Below, one piece after another: positions 26,630-36,068 of a stretch of 64,000 nt of DNA. The stretch is from Polyangia bacterium (lineage in GTDB: Bacteria; Myxococcota_A; Polyangia; Fen-1088): the NCBI GenBank assembly GCA_036268875.1, contig DATATI010000034.1:89875-153874 (forward strand), in the 5' to 3' direction. Within the stretch, counting starts at the first letter, position 1. Each line of letters begins with the position of its first letter. A program made the position numbers and the translations under genes. The notes beneath the pieces are model-generated. The model was not told the origin of the DNA. It saw nothing but the letters and a program-made list of their open reading frames with translations, and did not search any database.

Positions 26630-29188
26630 GTGGCAGGTGTTGACCGTCGCGATGAGGCACCCTGCGTGTCGTCGCGCGATCAAACGCCCCGCCTGGCCAG
26701 GCAGGAGCTGGCCGAGGCCTTGCGCGCGGTGCTGCCGGCTGTGCCCGGCATCGCGGTCATCCACTCGTCGCTGCCGGCGCTGATCGGGACGGAACCATTT
26801 GGTCGCTGGGATGCGCTGGCCGCGCTGGAGAGTTTGGTGGCGGAAGGTTGGACCATCTGTTTGCCGGCGTTCACCTTCAGTTTCTGCGGCGGCAAGCCCT
26901 TCGACCTGCGTTCTAGCCCGTCGGAGGTCGGCATCCTGGCGGATTGGGCCCACGCTGATCTTCGCGACGCGCGGCGCACGCCGCATCCCATCTACTCGTT
27001 CGTGGTGGCAGGCCCATTGGCCGCCGAGATCGAGGCGCTGCGCCCGGAGACCATCTTCGGCGCGGGCAGCGCGTTCGCGTTCTTCGAACGGCACGCCGCG
27101 ACCCTGGTCATGCTGGGTTGCGACTGGACGTTTTGCACGCCGCTGCACCGCTATGAAGAGCTGGCCGCGGTTCCCTATCGCCATTACAAGGACTTCGCCG
27201 GGGTGGCGCGCCTCGGAGACAGCGAAGGGGCCGCTTCGGCGCGCATGTTCGTTCGCGACCTTGCATCCGGCGCGCAGAACGATTTCTCGCCCGTCATCGA
27301 CGCCCTTCGGTCGCGGGGGGCAATTGCCACGCGCGCGCTTTGGCGCGGGCAGGTGGAGGCGACCTCTGTCTCGGCGCTGGCCGCGGTCTGTCAGGAGCAA
27401 CTGGCCGCCGATCCCTTCGCGCACGTGAAGGACGCCGCGCAGCTCGCGTATCGGCTGGCGAAGCGGCGCCAGAAGGAGACGGCAACACCACTTTCGATCG
27501 CCATCCTCGGACACGCCAACGTCGAGCAATTGCGTTCCGCCGTCGACGCTCAGATGGAAGAGCTTTTGGTGGGGCGGCTGACCAGGACCCACGCCGTCCC
27601 GTTCGGCCAGTTGGCGCAAGAGGTGCTGAACCCGCGGTCCGCGCTGGGCGGGTTCGAACCGGAGGTTTCAATCTTCGTCGACCGTCTTGAAGATCTGATC
27701 GGCGCCGCATCGATCGAGGGCATCGCCCCCGACGTCATTGAAGAGCGCGTAGCGGCCTACGGCGATCTGATCGTGCGGCACGCGGCCGCCCACAAAGGCC
27801 TGACCATCGTCTTTCGCTTCGCGCTTCTTGCGCACCCCATCGGCGCCGCCGAGCGACAGGTCCGAAGCTGTGTCGAGGAACTTAACACCCTGCTGGCCGC
27901 GAAATTGGCCACGCTCGATCCGCTGGTCTTCGTCGACGTCGGCTCGGAGGCGGCGCTGTTCGGCGGCCCGGTCCGCGACAGCCGCCTGTGGCTGATGGGG
28001 CGCTTCCCCTTCTCGGAGCCCTTCTCCCGTCATCTGGCCCGTCGCTGCGCGGGGATCGTCCTGGCTGCCCTGGGGAAGACGGCCAGGCTGGTCGTTCTTG
28101 ATCTGGACAACACGCTGTGGGGTGGCGTGCTGGGCGAGGACGGTCCGGAGGGAATTCAGCTCGGCGGCGACTACCCCGGCAACGCCTTCGCGGAATTTCA
28201 GAAGGCGCTGCAACGACTGGCGGCCCGCGGGGTGGCGCTGGCGCTGGCCAGCAAGAACGACGAGGAGCTGGCCCTCGATACGCTGCAGCGGCATCCAGCG
28301 ATGCACCTGCGCCAGGCAAGCATCGTCAGCCACCGCATCAACTGGGAACCCAAGTGGTGCAACGTCAAGGCGATCTGCGATGAGCTCGGCCTTGGTCTCG
28401 AGTCCGTGCTCTTCGTCGACGACAATCGCGTCGAGCGCGAGCAGGTGCGACGTTGGCTGCCTGAAGTGAAGGTTCTCGACCTGCCCGATGACCCGGTGGA
28501 CTATGTCCTGGCGCTGGAGTCCTGCCCGTGGCTAGAGGTCTCCACGGTAACCACCGAAGACCTGCATCGGGTGGACAGCTATCGACAGCGCGCGATCATC
28601 GAACAAGAGCGGCGAAACGCCGACGGGCTGGAGAGCTTCCTCGGCAGCCTGCAGATGACGCTGCAGCTGGCGCCGCTCGATCCGGGGAACAGCGCGCGGG
28701 CGGTCCAGCTCTGCCAGAAGACCAATCAGTTCAACACCACCACCCACCGCTACGACAAGGCGCAACTGGAAGCCATCGTCGCTGCCGGCGGCGACGTGAT
28801 CGTCGTCGGCCTGGCGGACAGGTTCACGAACCTGGAGAACATCGGGATCATCGTCTTCAAGCCACACCCCGAGCGGCGAAACTTTGGTCTGATCGACGAT
28901 TTTCTGCTTTCTTGCCGGGTCCTCGGACGCGGCCTCGAGACCGGCGTGCTCTACTGGGCGCTGGCGTACGCCCACCGTCGGCAATGGAAGGGTCTCGGTG
29001 GATACGTGGTCGAGACCGAGCGGAATGCGCCGGCAAGGAACGTCTTCAAAGAGGCGGGCTTTCGGCAAGAGCTGTCTTCTGGACAATGGCTGCGCTCCAG
29101 CGATCCGCCGCCGCCCGTGCCGGGTTGGTTCGCCGTGGACGACCGCAGCCACCGTTCGCCCGCCCGTGACCTGCGGGTTGCCCAATGA
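26630..29188 (+). CDS. AAC(3)-like N-acyltransferase fused to FkbH-like HAD/GNAT protein
   Basis: 852 residues, GTG start. Residues about 25-270 match the aminoglycoside 3-N-acetyltransferase (AAC(3)) family: VIHSSLPAL, LPAFTFSF, RRTPHPIYSFVVAGP with the catalytic-type His, and HRYEELAAVPYR. Residues about 285-830 are an FkbH protein: an N-terminal domain ending ALGGFEPEV, the HAD core VVLDLDNTLWGGVLGEDG (catalytic DxD), LFVDDNRVER, and a GNAT-like end (CQKTNQFNTTTHRY, NAPARNVFKEAGF). FkbH proteins are known to load glyceryl from 1,3-bisphosphoglycerate onto acyl carrier proteins. The AAC(3) domain could then pass that acyl group to an amino sugar (inference). Its stop overlaps the next gene, which carries an ACP. 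Confidence 0.85.
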   Translation: MAGVDRRDEAPCVSSRDQTPRLARQELAEALRAVLPAVPGIAVIHSSLPALIGTEPFGRWDALAALESLVAEGWTICLPAFTFSFCGGKPFDLRSSPSEVGILADWAHADLRDARRTPHPIYSFVVAGPLAAEIEALRPETIFGAGSAFAFFERHAATLVMLGCDWTFCTPLHRYEELAAVPYRHYKDFAGVARLGDSEGAASARMFVRDLASGAQNDFSPVIDALRSRGAIATRALWRGQVEATSVSALAAVCQEQLAADPFAHVKDAAQLAYRLAKRRQKETATPLSIAILGHANVEQLRSAVDAQMEELLVGRLTRTHAVPFGQLAQEVLNPRSALGGFEPEVSIFVDRLEDLIGAASIEGIAPDVIEERVAAYGDLIVRHAAAHKGLTIVFRFALLAHPIGAAERQVRSCVEELNTLLAAKLATLDPLVFVDVGSEAALFGGPVRDSRLWLMGRFPFSEPFSRHLARRCAGIVLAALGKTARLVVLDLDNTLWGGVLGEDGPEGIQLGGDYPGNAFAEFQKALQRLAARGVALALASKNDEELALDTLQRHPAMHLRQASIVSHRINWEPKWCNVKAICDELGLGLESVLFVDDNRVEREQVRRWLPEVKVLDLPDDPVDYVLALESCPWLEVSTVTTEDLHRVDSYRQRAIIEQERRNADGLESFLGSLQMTLQLAPLDPGNSARAVQLCQKTNQFNTTTHRYDKAQLEAIVAAGGDVIVVGLADRFTNLENIGIIVFKPHPERRNFGLIDDFLLSCRVLGRGLETGVLYWALAYAHRRQWKGLGGYVVETERNAPARNVFKEAGFRQELSSGQWLRSSDPPPPVPGWFAVDDRSHRSPARDLRVAQ

Positions 29189-30738
29189 GCGGCCCGGATC
29201 GAAACGGTCGCTTCGATCGCTTCGCGGTGGGAGATCACGCGGTGTTCGCGCGATCATTTACCAGCGCGGATTTCGCCTGCTTCTCGCAGGTGAGCGGCGA
29301 TTCGAATCTCCTGCATCACGACGAGGCGTACGCGCGCGCCCACAGCCCGTTCGGCACGCCGATCGTGCCGTTGCATTTGACGATGGCGCCGCTGTCGATG
29401 ATCGCCGGCATGATCTTTCCGGGAGAGCCGTCGCTTTACCTAGGGCACGAGGTCACCGCTGCAAAGGCGGTGAAATACGGTGAGCGCTTGCAATACACGG
29501 CGCGGATCGTCTCGATCAACCACAGCCACCGCACCCTGACCCTCCGGGTCCTGGCCCTTCGTGACGTCGACGTGGTTCTCGACGCCACCATGCGGGTTCA
29601 GGCTCGAAGCGAAGAATGGGCGTCGGGGCCTTCCGAACTGGTGCGACAAGCCAGGCCCGCACTGGCGCTGGTCACCGGCGCCAGTGGCGAGATCGGCAGC
29701 GCCATCGCCGAGGCTCTAGCAAAGGCCGGCTGGCGTTTGCTGCTGCAGGATCGGGGAGCGACGCCCCGGCGGCAGCGCTTGCTTGAAAGGCTCGGCTCCG
29801 ATGCGACCGACGTGCGCTTCGTGGCGGCCGATCTGGCCCGTTCAACCGACCTTGGCCCGCTGCTGGACGCGATCCGCGCCGCGGACGATCTCGATCTCGT
29901 GGTCCACGTCGCGTCGCCGGCCGTGGAGGCGCCCGTCGACGAGCTGGTAGCGGTCAATTTTTCGGCGTTGAAGCAGATCACCGACGCTGCGCTTCCGGCG
30001 CTGCTGGCCCGCCAGCAGGGAGCCATCGCGCTCATCGGCACGACCGCCGTCCGGGCGTCATTGCCGGGATGGGAGGCTTACTCCGGCGCGAAGGCCATGG
30101 CGATGAACCTTGTCGACACCATCGATCGACGCTTCGCCCGCTTTGGCGTGCGCGGCTACACGCTGGCGCCGGGATACGTGGCGACGCGATTCTCCGCCTC
30201 CTACCGCCAGGCTTCCGATGCCGCGCTTTTGCCCGGCGAGGTGGCCGAGGCACTGGTCACGATGGTGCGCGATCCGACTGGAGGGGCCAACACGATCTTC
30301 CTCGAGCCTGGTCGAGCGAGCCGCGGCCAATTCGTCTTCCAGCGCGCAGCGCCAGACGCTGCCCCATCGATCCCGAACCAGGTTCCGAACGACGACCACC
30401 AGCCCGAACCCAGCGCGGGGCTCTCGCCCGCTCGGTCGACGGAAGCAGAAGGCGGCGTCGCGAAGACGATCCGCGCCGTTCTGCGCTTGCCGTCCGCCTC
30501 TGACCTGCGAGGCGGCGGCCTCGGTCTGACACCGGGGTGGGACTCCCTCAAGCACATCGAAATCATCGTGGCGATCGAAGCCCTTGTCGGGCTGCGCTTC
30601 AAATCAAGCGAGATCGAGGCGACGCATCGCTATGACGATCTCGTCGCCTTGTGCGCGCGGAAGACGCCGATCACCCCACCTGCCAGTGAGCCCGTCAGGA
30701 GCCAGCGTGGAAACGGCACCGGAACCAGCAGCGGATAG
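29185..30738 (+). CDS. Trifunctional MaoC dehydratase/hydratase - SDR reductase - acyl carrier protein
   Basis: 517 residues. Three domains read in order. A MaoC-like hotdog domain (about 10-150) has [18 protein letters not shown], the Asp/His active-site loop. An SDR (about 158-390) has [14 protein letters not shown] and the active-site pattern Ser...[10 protein letters not shown] (Tyr-x3-Lys). A C-terminal carrier-like domain (about 425-500) has [12 protein letters not shown], whose Ser is the likely phosphopantetheine site (consensus DSL). The parts fit reduction and hydration/dehydration of a 3-keto or 3-hydroxyacyl group bound in cis. ATG 29185 overlaps the AAC(3)-FkbH stop. A condensing enzyme is not nearby. 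Confidence 0.83.
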   Translation: MSGPDRNGRFDRFAVGDHAVFARSFTSADFACFSQVSGDSNLLHHDEAYARAHSPFGTPIVPLHLTMAPLSMIAGMIFPGEPSLYLGHEVTAAKAVKYGERLQYTARIVSINHSHRTLTLRVLALRDVDVVLDATMRVQARSEEWASGPSELVRQARPALALVTGASGEIGSAIAEALAKAGWRLLLQDRGATPRRQRLLERLGSDATDVRFVAADLARSTDLGPLLDAIRAADDLDLVVHVASPAVEAPVDELVAVNFSALKQITDAALPALLARQQGAIALIGTTAVRASLPGWEAYSGAKAMAMNLVDTIDRRFARFGVRGYTLAPGYVATRFSASYRQASDAALLPGEVAEALVTMVRDPTGGANTIFLEPGRASRGQFVFQRAAPDAAPSIPNQVPNDDHQPEPSAGLSPARSTEAEGGVAKTIRAVLRLPSASDLRGGGLGLTPGWDSLKHIEIIVAIEALVGLRFKSSEIEATHRYDDLVALCARKTPITPPASEPVRSQRGNGTGTSSG

Positions 30739-32020
30739 CGGCGCGGCGATGCACGCCTTGGCGCGTGAGCTGTTCCCGATCTGTCGCAGTCTGACCGGCG
30801 AGGGAACCCGCGCAACTTTGCGACGGATTCGCGATCACCTCCCGGGTCTGGCGCTTTCCGAAGTGCCCTCCGGAACGCAGGTGTTCGACTGGACCATCCC
30901 CGACGAATGGAACATTCGTTCGGCTCGCCTGGTCGGACCCGACGGAAAAGTCGTCGCCGACTTCGCGGTGAACAATCTTCACGTGCTGGGTTACTCCGAG
31001 CCGATCGACCGAGAGATTGATCTCGACGAGCTGCAACCCCACCTGTACTCGCTCCCCGATCAGCCCGACGCCATTCCTTACGTGACCTCTTATTACCGCA
31101 GGCGCTGGGGCTTTTGTCTTTCGCATCGCGTTCGCGAGCAATTGCCGCCGGGGAGATACCGCGCCACCATCGATGCGACCCTGGCGCCCGGCCACCTCAC
31201 CTACGCCGAGCTGGTGGTGCCGGGCGCTGAAAAGCAGGAGATCTTCGTCTCCACTTATGTCTGCCATCCCTCGATGGCGAACAACGAACTGTCGGGGCCG
31301 ATGGTGGCGACCTGGCTGGCGAAGTGGGTTCGGTCGTCACCGCGCCGCTACACCTACCGATTCGTCTTCATTCCGGAGACCATCGGCTCGATAACCTATC
31401 TCAGTCGCCATCTCACTCACCTGCAGTCGCACGTGGTGGCCGGGTTCAATGTCTCCTGCGTCGGTGACGAGCGCGTGTATTCATTTTTGCCGTCCCGAAA
31501 CGGCGCGACCCTGGCGGATCGAATCGCGCGCCACGTACTTCGTCACACGGACCCCAACTACATCAATTACTCCTTCCTCGACCGTGGCAGCGACGAGCGG
31601 CAGTACTGCGCGCCCGGGGTGGACCTGCCTGTCGCCTCGGTGATGCGCTCGAAGTATGGCGCTTATCCCGAGTACCACACCTCGCTGGACGACCTGCGCC
31701 TCGTGACGGCGAAGGGCCTGCAAGGCAGCCTGACCGCCCTCATCCGCTGCCTGTCCTGTCTGGAGGCCAACCGTACCTACCGCGCAACCGTGCTCTGTGA
31801 GCCGCAGCTGGGAAAGCGCGGGCTTTATCCCACGGTTTCAACGAAGCACAACACAGAGCACCCTGCGCACATGATGAATCTGCTCGCCCACGCTGACGGA
31901 ACCCGTGACCTCATCGACATCGCCGAGCTCATCGGGAGCCCGGTCTGGGATCTCATCGGCGTGGCCAAGAAGCTGGAAGAGCATTCCCTCATCGCGCCGG
32001 CGCCTCACGGCGGTGGGTAG
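30707..32020 (+). CDS. DUF4910-family, M28-like aminopeptidase-fold protein
   Basis: 437 residues from GTG 30707, with AGGAG six bases upstream; it overlaps the previous gene by 32 bases. Characteristic segments are [41 protein letters not shown] and [11 protein letters not shown]. The latter two carry the His, Glu and Asp residues expected for zinc in the M28-like fold; many relatives read NDNLSG where this reads NNELSG. A C-terminal winged-helix-like part follows ([19 protein letters not shown]). The family is common in polysaccharide loci, but I know of no settled function. It converges with the leftward glycosyltransferase gene, overlapping by 16 bases. Confidence 0.75.
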   Translation: METAPEPAADSGAAMHALARELFPICRSLTGEGTRATLRRIRDHLPGLALSEVPSGTQVFDWTIPDEWNIRSARLVGPDGKVVADFAVNNLHVLGYSEPIDREIDLDELQPHLYSLPDQPDAIPYVTSYYRRRWGFCLSHRVREQLPPGRYRATIDATLAPGHLTYAELVVPGAEKQEIFVSTYVCHPSMANNELSGPMVATWLAKWVRSSPRRYTYRFVFIPETIGSITYLSRHLTHLQSHVVAGFNVSCVGDERVYSFLPSRNGATLADRIARHVLRHTDPNYINYSFLDRGSDERQYCAPGVDLPVASVMRSKYGAYPEYHTSLDDLRLVTAKGLQGSLTALIRCLSCLEANRTYRATVLCEPQLGKRGLYPTVSTKHNTEHPAHMMNLLAHADGTRDLIDIAELIGSPVWDLIGVAKKLEEHSLIAPAPHGGG

Positions 32021-34038
32021 GCGAGCGATCCGTCTTGCAGCAAAGACCGCAGCGCCGCGAGGTCCGACACCAAAGTGGCGCTGGCCGACAAAGACCCGTC
32101 GCGGTGGTGGTCGTTTCCTTCCGCCCAAACAAATTGCGCCCCAGCGCGAGCGAGGCGGGCCGCCATCGGCGAGCGCCGCGCGAGGGGATCGCTGCCACCG
32201 AAGAGATAGAAATTCCGCGCCGGCGTGGCGATGAAAAGATGAATATTCGGCGCCAAACTAGTCACTTTTAGCCGATCAACAAAAGGCGCCACCTCGCGCT
32301 CGCTGTTAAGCCCGATGAAGATCAGCTCGAATTCACCGTCTGGTTCTTTCCCGGCGCCAAGGACGTGAACCAGACGCCGGAGCTGGCTCTTTAACGCCAG
32401 TTCTTCCTGCGCGTCGGCGCCGGGACCGGCGAGCTGGCGACGGCGCTCGAGGTTGATATCGACCACGTTGCGTCCCTCGACGATGATTTGCCGGATGGCG
32501 GCGGCGGCCGCCGGCAGCTTGAACACCGGCAGCCCACCAAAATCAGCGTGCGGGATAACATCGCTGAGATCGACGGACCGGCCCAGCGCGTCCATGTGAT
32601 ACCAGCGAAAGGCGTGCTTGATGTTGTCGAACGGAGCCGGCCGGCCCAGCAGTTGCTGCAGCTTTTCGAAGTAGGCGCTCGCCGTCGGCGCCCACTCCAG
32701 AAACGATTCGTGCGGCCAAAATTGATAGCCTTTGAACGCGGCCAGCACCGGCACGCCCAGGCGCGCCAGCTCCAACCCCATCGAACTCCAGCTGGTCAAC
32801 GCCATCGAGGCCAGCTCGGCCAGGTCATAGCTGGAAACTTTCTCCTCGGGCCAGATGATCAAACAATTGCGGTAACTGCCGTCGAAGCGAGCGTGCAGCT
32901 CTTCCAGGTGCTGGGAGCGGATACTTTCGCGTTTGTTCGCGCCTTCACGGGGGTGGATGCGAACCACCAACTGGGCGTCGTTCCGACTTTCGAAGTGGGC
33001 AATGAGCTGGGAGATCCATTCGATCTGATCCCCGAACGGTTGCAGCGGCCCGCCGGTCGGAATGCCAAAGACATCTTTCAACACCTTTGAGGCCTTCGCC
33101 TCATCGGTGCTGCTGGTGTATGCCACCACCAGCTTCTTCTCTGGCGACAGCTTCAGCTTTGACGACAGCTGATCGCCGTCGTCGAACGTCTTGGGCGGCG
33201 AGTAGGTGTGCGTCGCGCCGGCGCCAAACTTTCGCAGCAGATCGCCGGCCACCTCGGCCACGTCGTATGGCGCCAGCGGCAGGTCCCTCCATTCCGGCCA
33301 GCGCTGGGAGAGGTCGTGGCGCGAGCGGTACTCCATCTCCGGAACGATCACCAGATGCCGCCGATCGACCGAGCGATGCCAGGCAGCGTGCGTGGTGAAC
33401 ACCGGAATCCCGCGCGCCGCTGCCGCCACTCGCGCGCTCAGCAGGATGCCGTAGTCCTGGTAGGTCACCAGGGCCCGCAAGTTCAGGCTTTCGGTCAGGC
33501 GCTCGATGATCAGATAGGACAGCACCGCCGAGCTGATGTACTGGATCCACAGAGCGCGATTTTCCGGCGAAACGTTGTCGTGATCGTTGAGCTTGGTCGC
33601 CAGCACCAGATCGTGCAGGCAGATCTTTCCAAACGCGATCCCATCGTAAGAAAAGTCGCGCAGGTCAGCCGGCATGTCCTGGCCCAGTGACACGCACGCC
33701 AGCACCGCCGCGTGATCAACATGGTCGGCCAGGGAGATCATCGGCAGGCCATAGGCGCCCACGATCGCCTGGGCATTGTGCTGGCATTCGCCGCAAACCT
33801 GCTTTCGTTGCGCGGCTGAGACCGCGCCAGGCAGGCCGTGCATGTCCATCACCGGGCAGCGCGAAAACAGGCTGGGGCAGAAAGCAAAGGCGACGTTTTC
33901 GCCCTGTTCCTTCAGGGTCCGCGCCAGCACACATTGCGCGGTCAAATGCGGCACCACCGACGCTTCGGGCGTGAAAAAAAGGATGAGGCGATCAGCGCCA
34001 GCTTTTGTCTCGCTCCTGGACAGCGGCGCGGCGATCAT
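32005..34038 (-). CDS. Capsule-type glycosyltransferase-like protein (GT-B)
   Basis: 677 residues. The N-terminal region ([15 protein letters not shown]) and the middle ([37 protein letters not shown]) resemble capsule/teichoic-type transferases of the KpsS or CDP-glycerol kind, where His-Pro-Arg and a Ser/Gly-rich nucleotide loop are typical. A CxxC pair (VCGECQHN, about 81-88) is unusual. About 140 residues at the C-terminus form an extra domain I do not recognise. ATG 34038 overlaps the stop of the SpsF-fusion gene by four bases, so the two are translationally coupled; it may transfer the CMP-activated sugar (inference). Confidence 0.6.
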   Translation of the reverse strand: MIAAPLSRSETKAGADRLILFFTPEASVVPHLTAQCVLARTLKEQGENVAFAFCPSLFSRCPVMDMHGLPGAVSAAQRKQVCGECQHNAQAIVGAYGLPMISLADHVDHAAVLACVSLGQDMPADLRDFSYDGIAFGKICLHDLVLATKLNDHDNVSPENRALWIQYISSAVLSYLIIERLTESLNLRALVTYQDYGILLSARVAAAARGIPVFTTHAAWHRSVDRRHLVIVPEMEYRSRHDLSQRWPEWRDLPLAPYDVAEVAGDLLRKFGAGATHTYSPPKTFDDGDQLSSKLKLSPEKKLVVAYTSSTDEAKASKVLKDVFGIPTGGPLQPFGDQIEWISQLIAHFESRNDAQLVVRIHPREGANKRESIRSQHLEELHARFDGSYRNCLIIWPEEKVSSYDLAELASMALTSWSSMGLELARLGVPVLAAFKGYQFWPHESFLEWAPTASAYFEKLQQLLGRPAPFDNIKHAFRWYHMDALGRSVDLSDVIPHADFGGLPVFKLPAAAAAIRQIIVEGRNVVDINLERRRQLAGPGADAQEELALKSQLRRLVHVLGAGKEPDGEFELIFIGLNSEREVAPFVDRLKVTSLAPNIHLFIATPARNFYLFGGSDPLARRSPMAARLARAGAQFVWAEGNDHHRDGSLSASATLVSDLAALRSLLQDGSLAYPPP

Positions 34039-35903
34039 GGCAACTCACCGGTGGCGATCGATTCCAGCACCGTGCGATAGATGCGCTGGATCTGATCGGT
34101 GTCCTCCTGCCCGTGGCTGAAGCTGACCGCCTGCACGTCGGACAACCAGAGCCCACGGTCTCGGCAGGCAGCGACGAAGCGCGTGGTCATCGATCGTCCG
34201 TCTCCGTGCACCGAATCGGCAAAGACGATCCGACTGAGCGGCCCCAACCCGTGGCTGCGCGCCATCTGGCCCAGGCCATAGTGCGCCGCCAGCACGTTAA
34301 ACCCATCGCGTAGGCGACCGCCCTGTTCCCAGAGGTGGCCGACCACGGGCTTTGATCGAAGTTCCTGCAGCGTCGCGCGCGCCGCCGCCAACGCAAAGAT
34401 CGCCGGCGCACGGAACGGCTCGTCTTGGGCGTCCGCTTCGGTGACAGCCGGGTCCAGCAAAGAGGCCGCGCCCAGCACGGCGCCGATTGGATAGCCATTG
34501 GCCAGCGATGGTCCCAGCAATGTGAGATCGGCGGTGATTCCAAAATGGGCCCGTGCGCCGCCGAGGGCGTAGCGAAAGGCGGTGCGCCGCTCGTCGAGGA
34601 TCAACAGGGCGCCGCGTTTTTGGCAAAGCGCGCGCGCGCCAGCCAGAAATCCACTCTCCGGCTCGCGGCCGGAGGGCCCCGGCAAACCGGTCGGCTCGAT
34701 GATCAACGCCGCGATGTCGCCGGCGCCGCGCGACGACAGCAACCGGCCCAGCGCATCGCTGTCTGTCTCGCGGCAGCGCAACACCTCGGACCGGCCGGTT
34801 CTTCGCTGCGCCAGCCGCGTGGCCAGCTGTTCGGCCGCCGCGCCGGTCTCGACAAAGAGCGCGCCGCTCGCCTCGGGGATCAGCGTCGACAGACTGTCTC
34901 TGACCGCCGCCTCCAGCGGGTGCGCCGGACCTGACACCGCCCCGGCCCGTAGCGCCTCGATGGCCGCCTCGGTCACCGCGGGGTGGTGATGCCCCAGGAT
35001 CACCGCGGCCGCGTTCAGGTCCAGGTCCAGATAGCGGTGACCGTCGCTGTCCCACACCCGACATCCCTGGCCTCGTTCGATGGGCGCCGGCCGGCGCCAG
35101 ACCGGGGCGATGGGTTTTTCTTTGGTCAGCGACAGGTAGTAACCGGCGTGGCGAACGATCCCGGCGTTCATCGCGGACAGCGCCGGCTCTCGCTGCAGCA
35201 GGGCCAGCACGTCGGCCAGGCCAAAGTGGGCGTCACCTTGATCCAGACGGGCGTAGACGGCGCGCACGAATTCCAGATCCGCCGGCTCGTCGACGGTCCA
35301 GCGCAGATTGCGCTGGGACAGATCCTGTTCATGCACCACCTCGCCCAGACGAAACCGCGCCCGCGAACGCAGGTACGGCGTGACGTGTTCGCGCTCGGCC
35401 GGCTGCTTGGCCTCGCGCCAGGCCTGCGCCAGCACCGCCAGCGAGAACACCTCGGTGTCCAGGCCCTGCGGATAGGTGTAACGAAAGTTGTTCGCCACAT
35501 AGTCGTGGTCGCCCTGGCCGTACAGCGCGACCACGCGATCGATCACCTCCGGATCGAGCAGCGGGCAATCCGAGGTCACGCGCACGATCACCTGCGCCCC
35601 CGTCGCCGTCGCTGCCTGGTAATAGCGATCCAGGACGTCGTCCTCGCTGCCCCGAAAAACCGCGATGCCGTGGTCGCGGCAAAAAGCGGCCACGGCGTCG
35701 TCCTGGCTGGCGACGGTGGTGGCCACGACCACCTGGTCGACCAGGCGCGCCCGTCGGACCCGCTGGACCACGCGTTCAAGCATCGTCGCCGCGCCGATGG
35801 ACAGCAGCACCTTGCCGGGCAACCGACTGGATCCCAGCCGCGCCTGGATGATGGCGACGACCTTTTTCTTGTCGGTCAAACAGGCCTTCCCACCGGCGAT
35901 CAT
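34035..35903 (-). CDS. SpsF-like cytidylyltransferase fused to an inactive class III aminotransferase-fold domain
   Basis: 622 residues. Residues about 12-240 are SpsF/PseF-like: IIQARLGSSRLPGKVL and VRVTSDCPLLDPEVID, a family that activates nonulosonic acids with CTP. Residues about 270-620 follow glutamate-1-semialdehyde aminomutase/class III aminotransferases (LILDERRTAFRYALGGA, HFGITADLTLLGPSLANGYP). However, the PLP-binding Lys of the consensus LGKxLANG is Pro (CCA codon, plus-strand 34510-34512), and the phosphate-binding GTEA and T(L/Y)SGNP loops are altered. The second domain should not transaminate. Start: ATG 35903; a TTG eight codons on is possible. Upstream partner of the glycosyltransferase gene it overlaps. 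Confidence 0.82.
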   Translation of the reverse strand: MIAGGKACLTDKKKVVAIIQARLGSSRLPGKVLLSIGAATMLERVVQRVRRARLVDQVVVATTVASQDDAVAAFCRDHGIAVFRGSEDDVLDRYYQAATATGAQVIVRVTSDCPLLDPEVIDRVVALYGQGDHDYVANNFRYTYPQGLDTEVFSLAVLAQAWREAKQPAEREHVTPYLRSRARFRLGEVVHEQDLSQRNLRWTVDEPADLEFVRAVYARLDQGDAHFGLADVLALLQREPALSAMNAGIVRHAGYYLSLTKEKPIAPVWRRPAPIERGQGCRVWDSDGHRYLDLDLNAAAVILGHHHPAVTEAAIEALRAGAVSGPAHPLEAAVRDSLSTLIPEASGALFVETGAAAEQLATRLAQRRTGRSEVLRCRETDSDALGRLLSSRGAGDIAALIIEPTGLPGPSGREPESGFLAGARALCQKRGALLILDERRTAFRYALGGARAHFGITADLTLLGPSLANGYPIGAVLGAASLLDPAVTEADAQDEPFRAPAIFALAAARATLQELRSKPVVGHLWEQGGRLRDGFNVLAAHYGLGQMARSHGLGPLSRIVFADSVHGDGRSMTTRFVAACRDRGLWLSDVQAVSFSHGQEDTDQIQRIYRTVLESIATGELP

Positions 35904-36068
35904 TGCGAGCGGTGTGCCAACGATCGCGCGACCTCCCGAAGGCGAAGGCGGCGATTGCCTTGCAACAGCAAGGCACCAGCACCGCCACAGGATTGACGGA
36001 CGTCATGAATCTGACGCAGCCGCATGTGGGTGCCTGGGCTCTTTGGACCGCCAGGCGACATTGATCAA

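Noticed and set aside
25292-27619. 775-codon open frame on the minus strand across pseG and the AAC(3)-FkbH gene
   Set aside because: Mirror-frame shadow of high-GC genes; no recognisable motifs, and it opposes well-identified proteins. The same applies to minus-strand frames at 3307-4779, 4701-6434, 8846-10318 and 36989-39355.
34035-35100. Class III aminotransferase domain as the functional PseC substitute
   Set aside because: The catalytic Lys is replaced by Pro and the PLP phosphate loops are altered.
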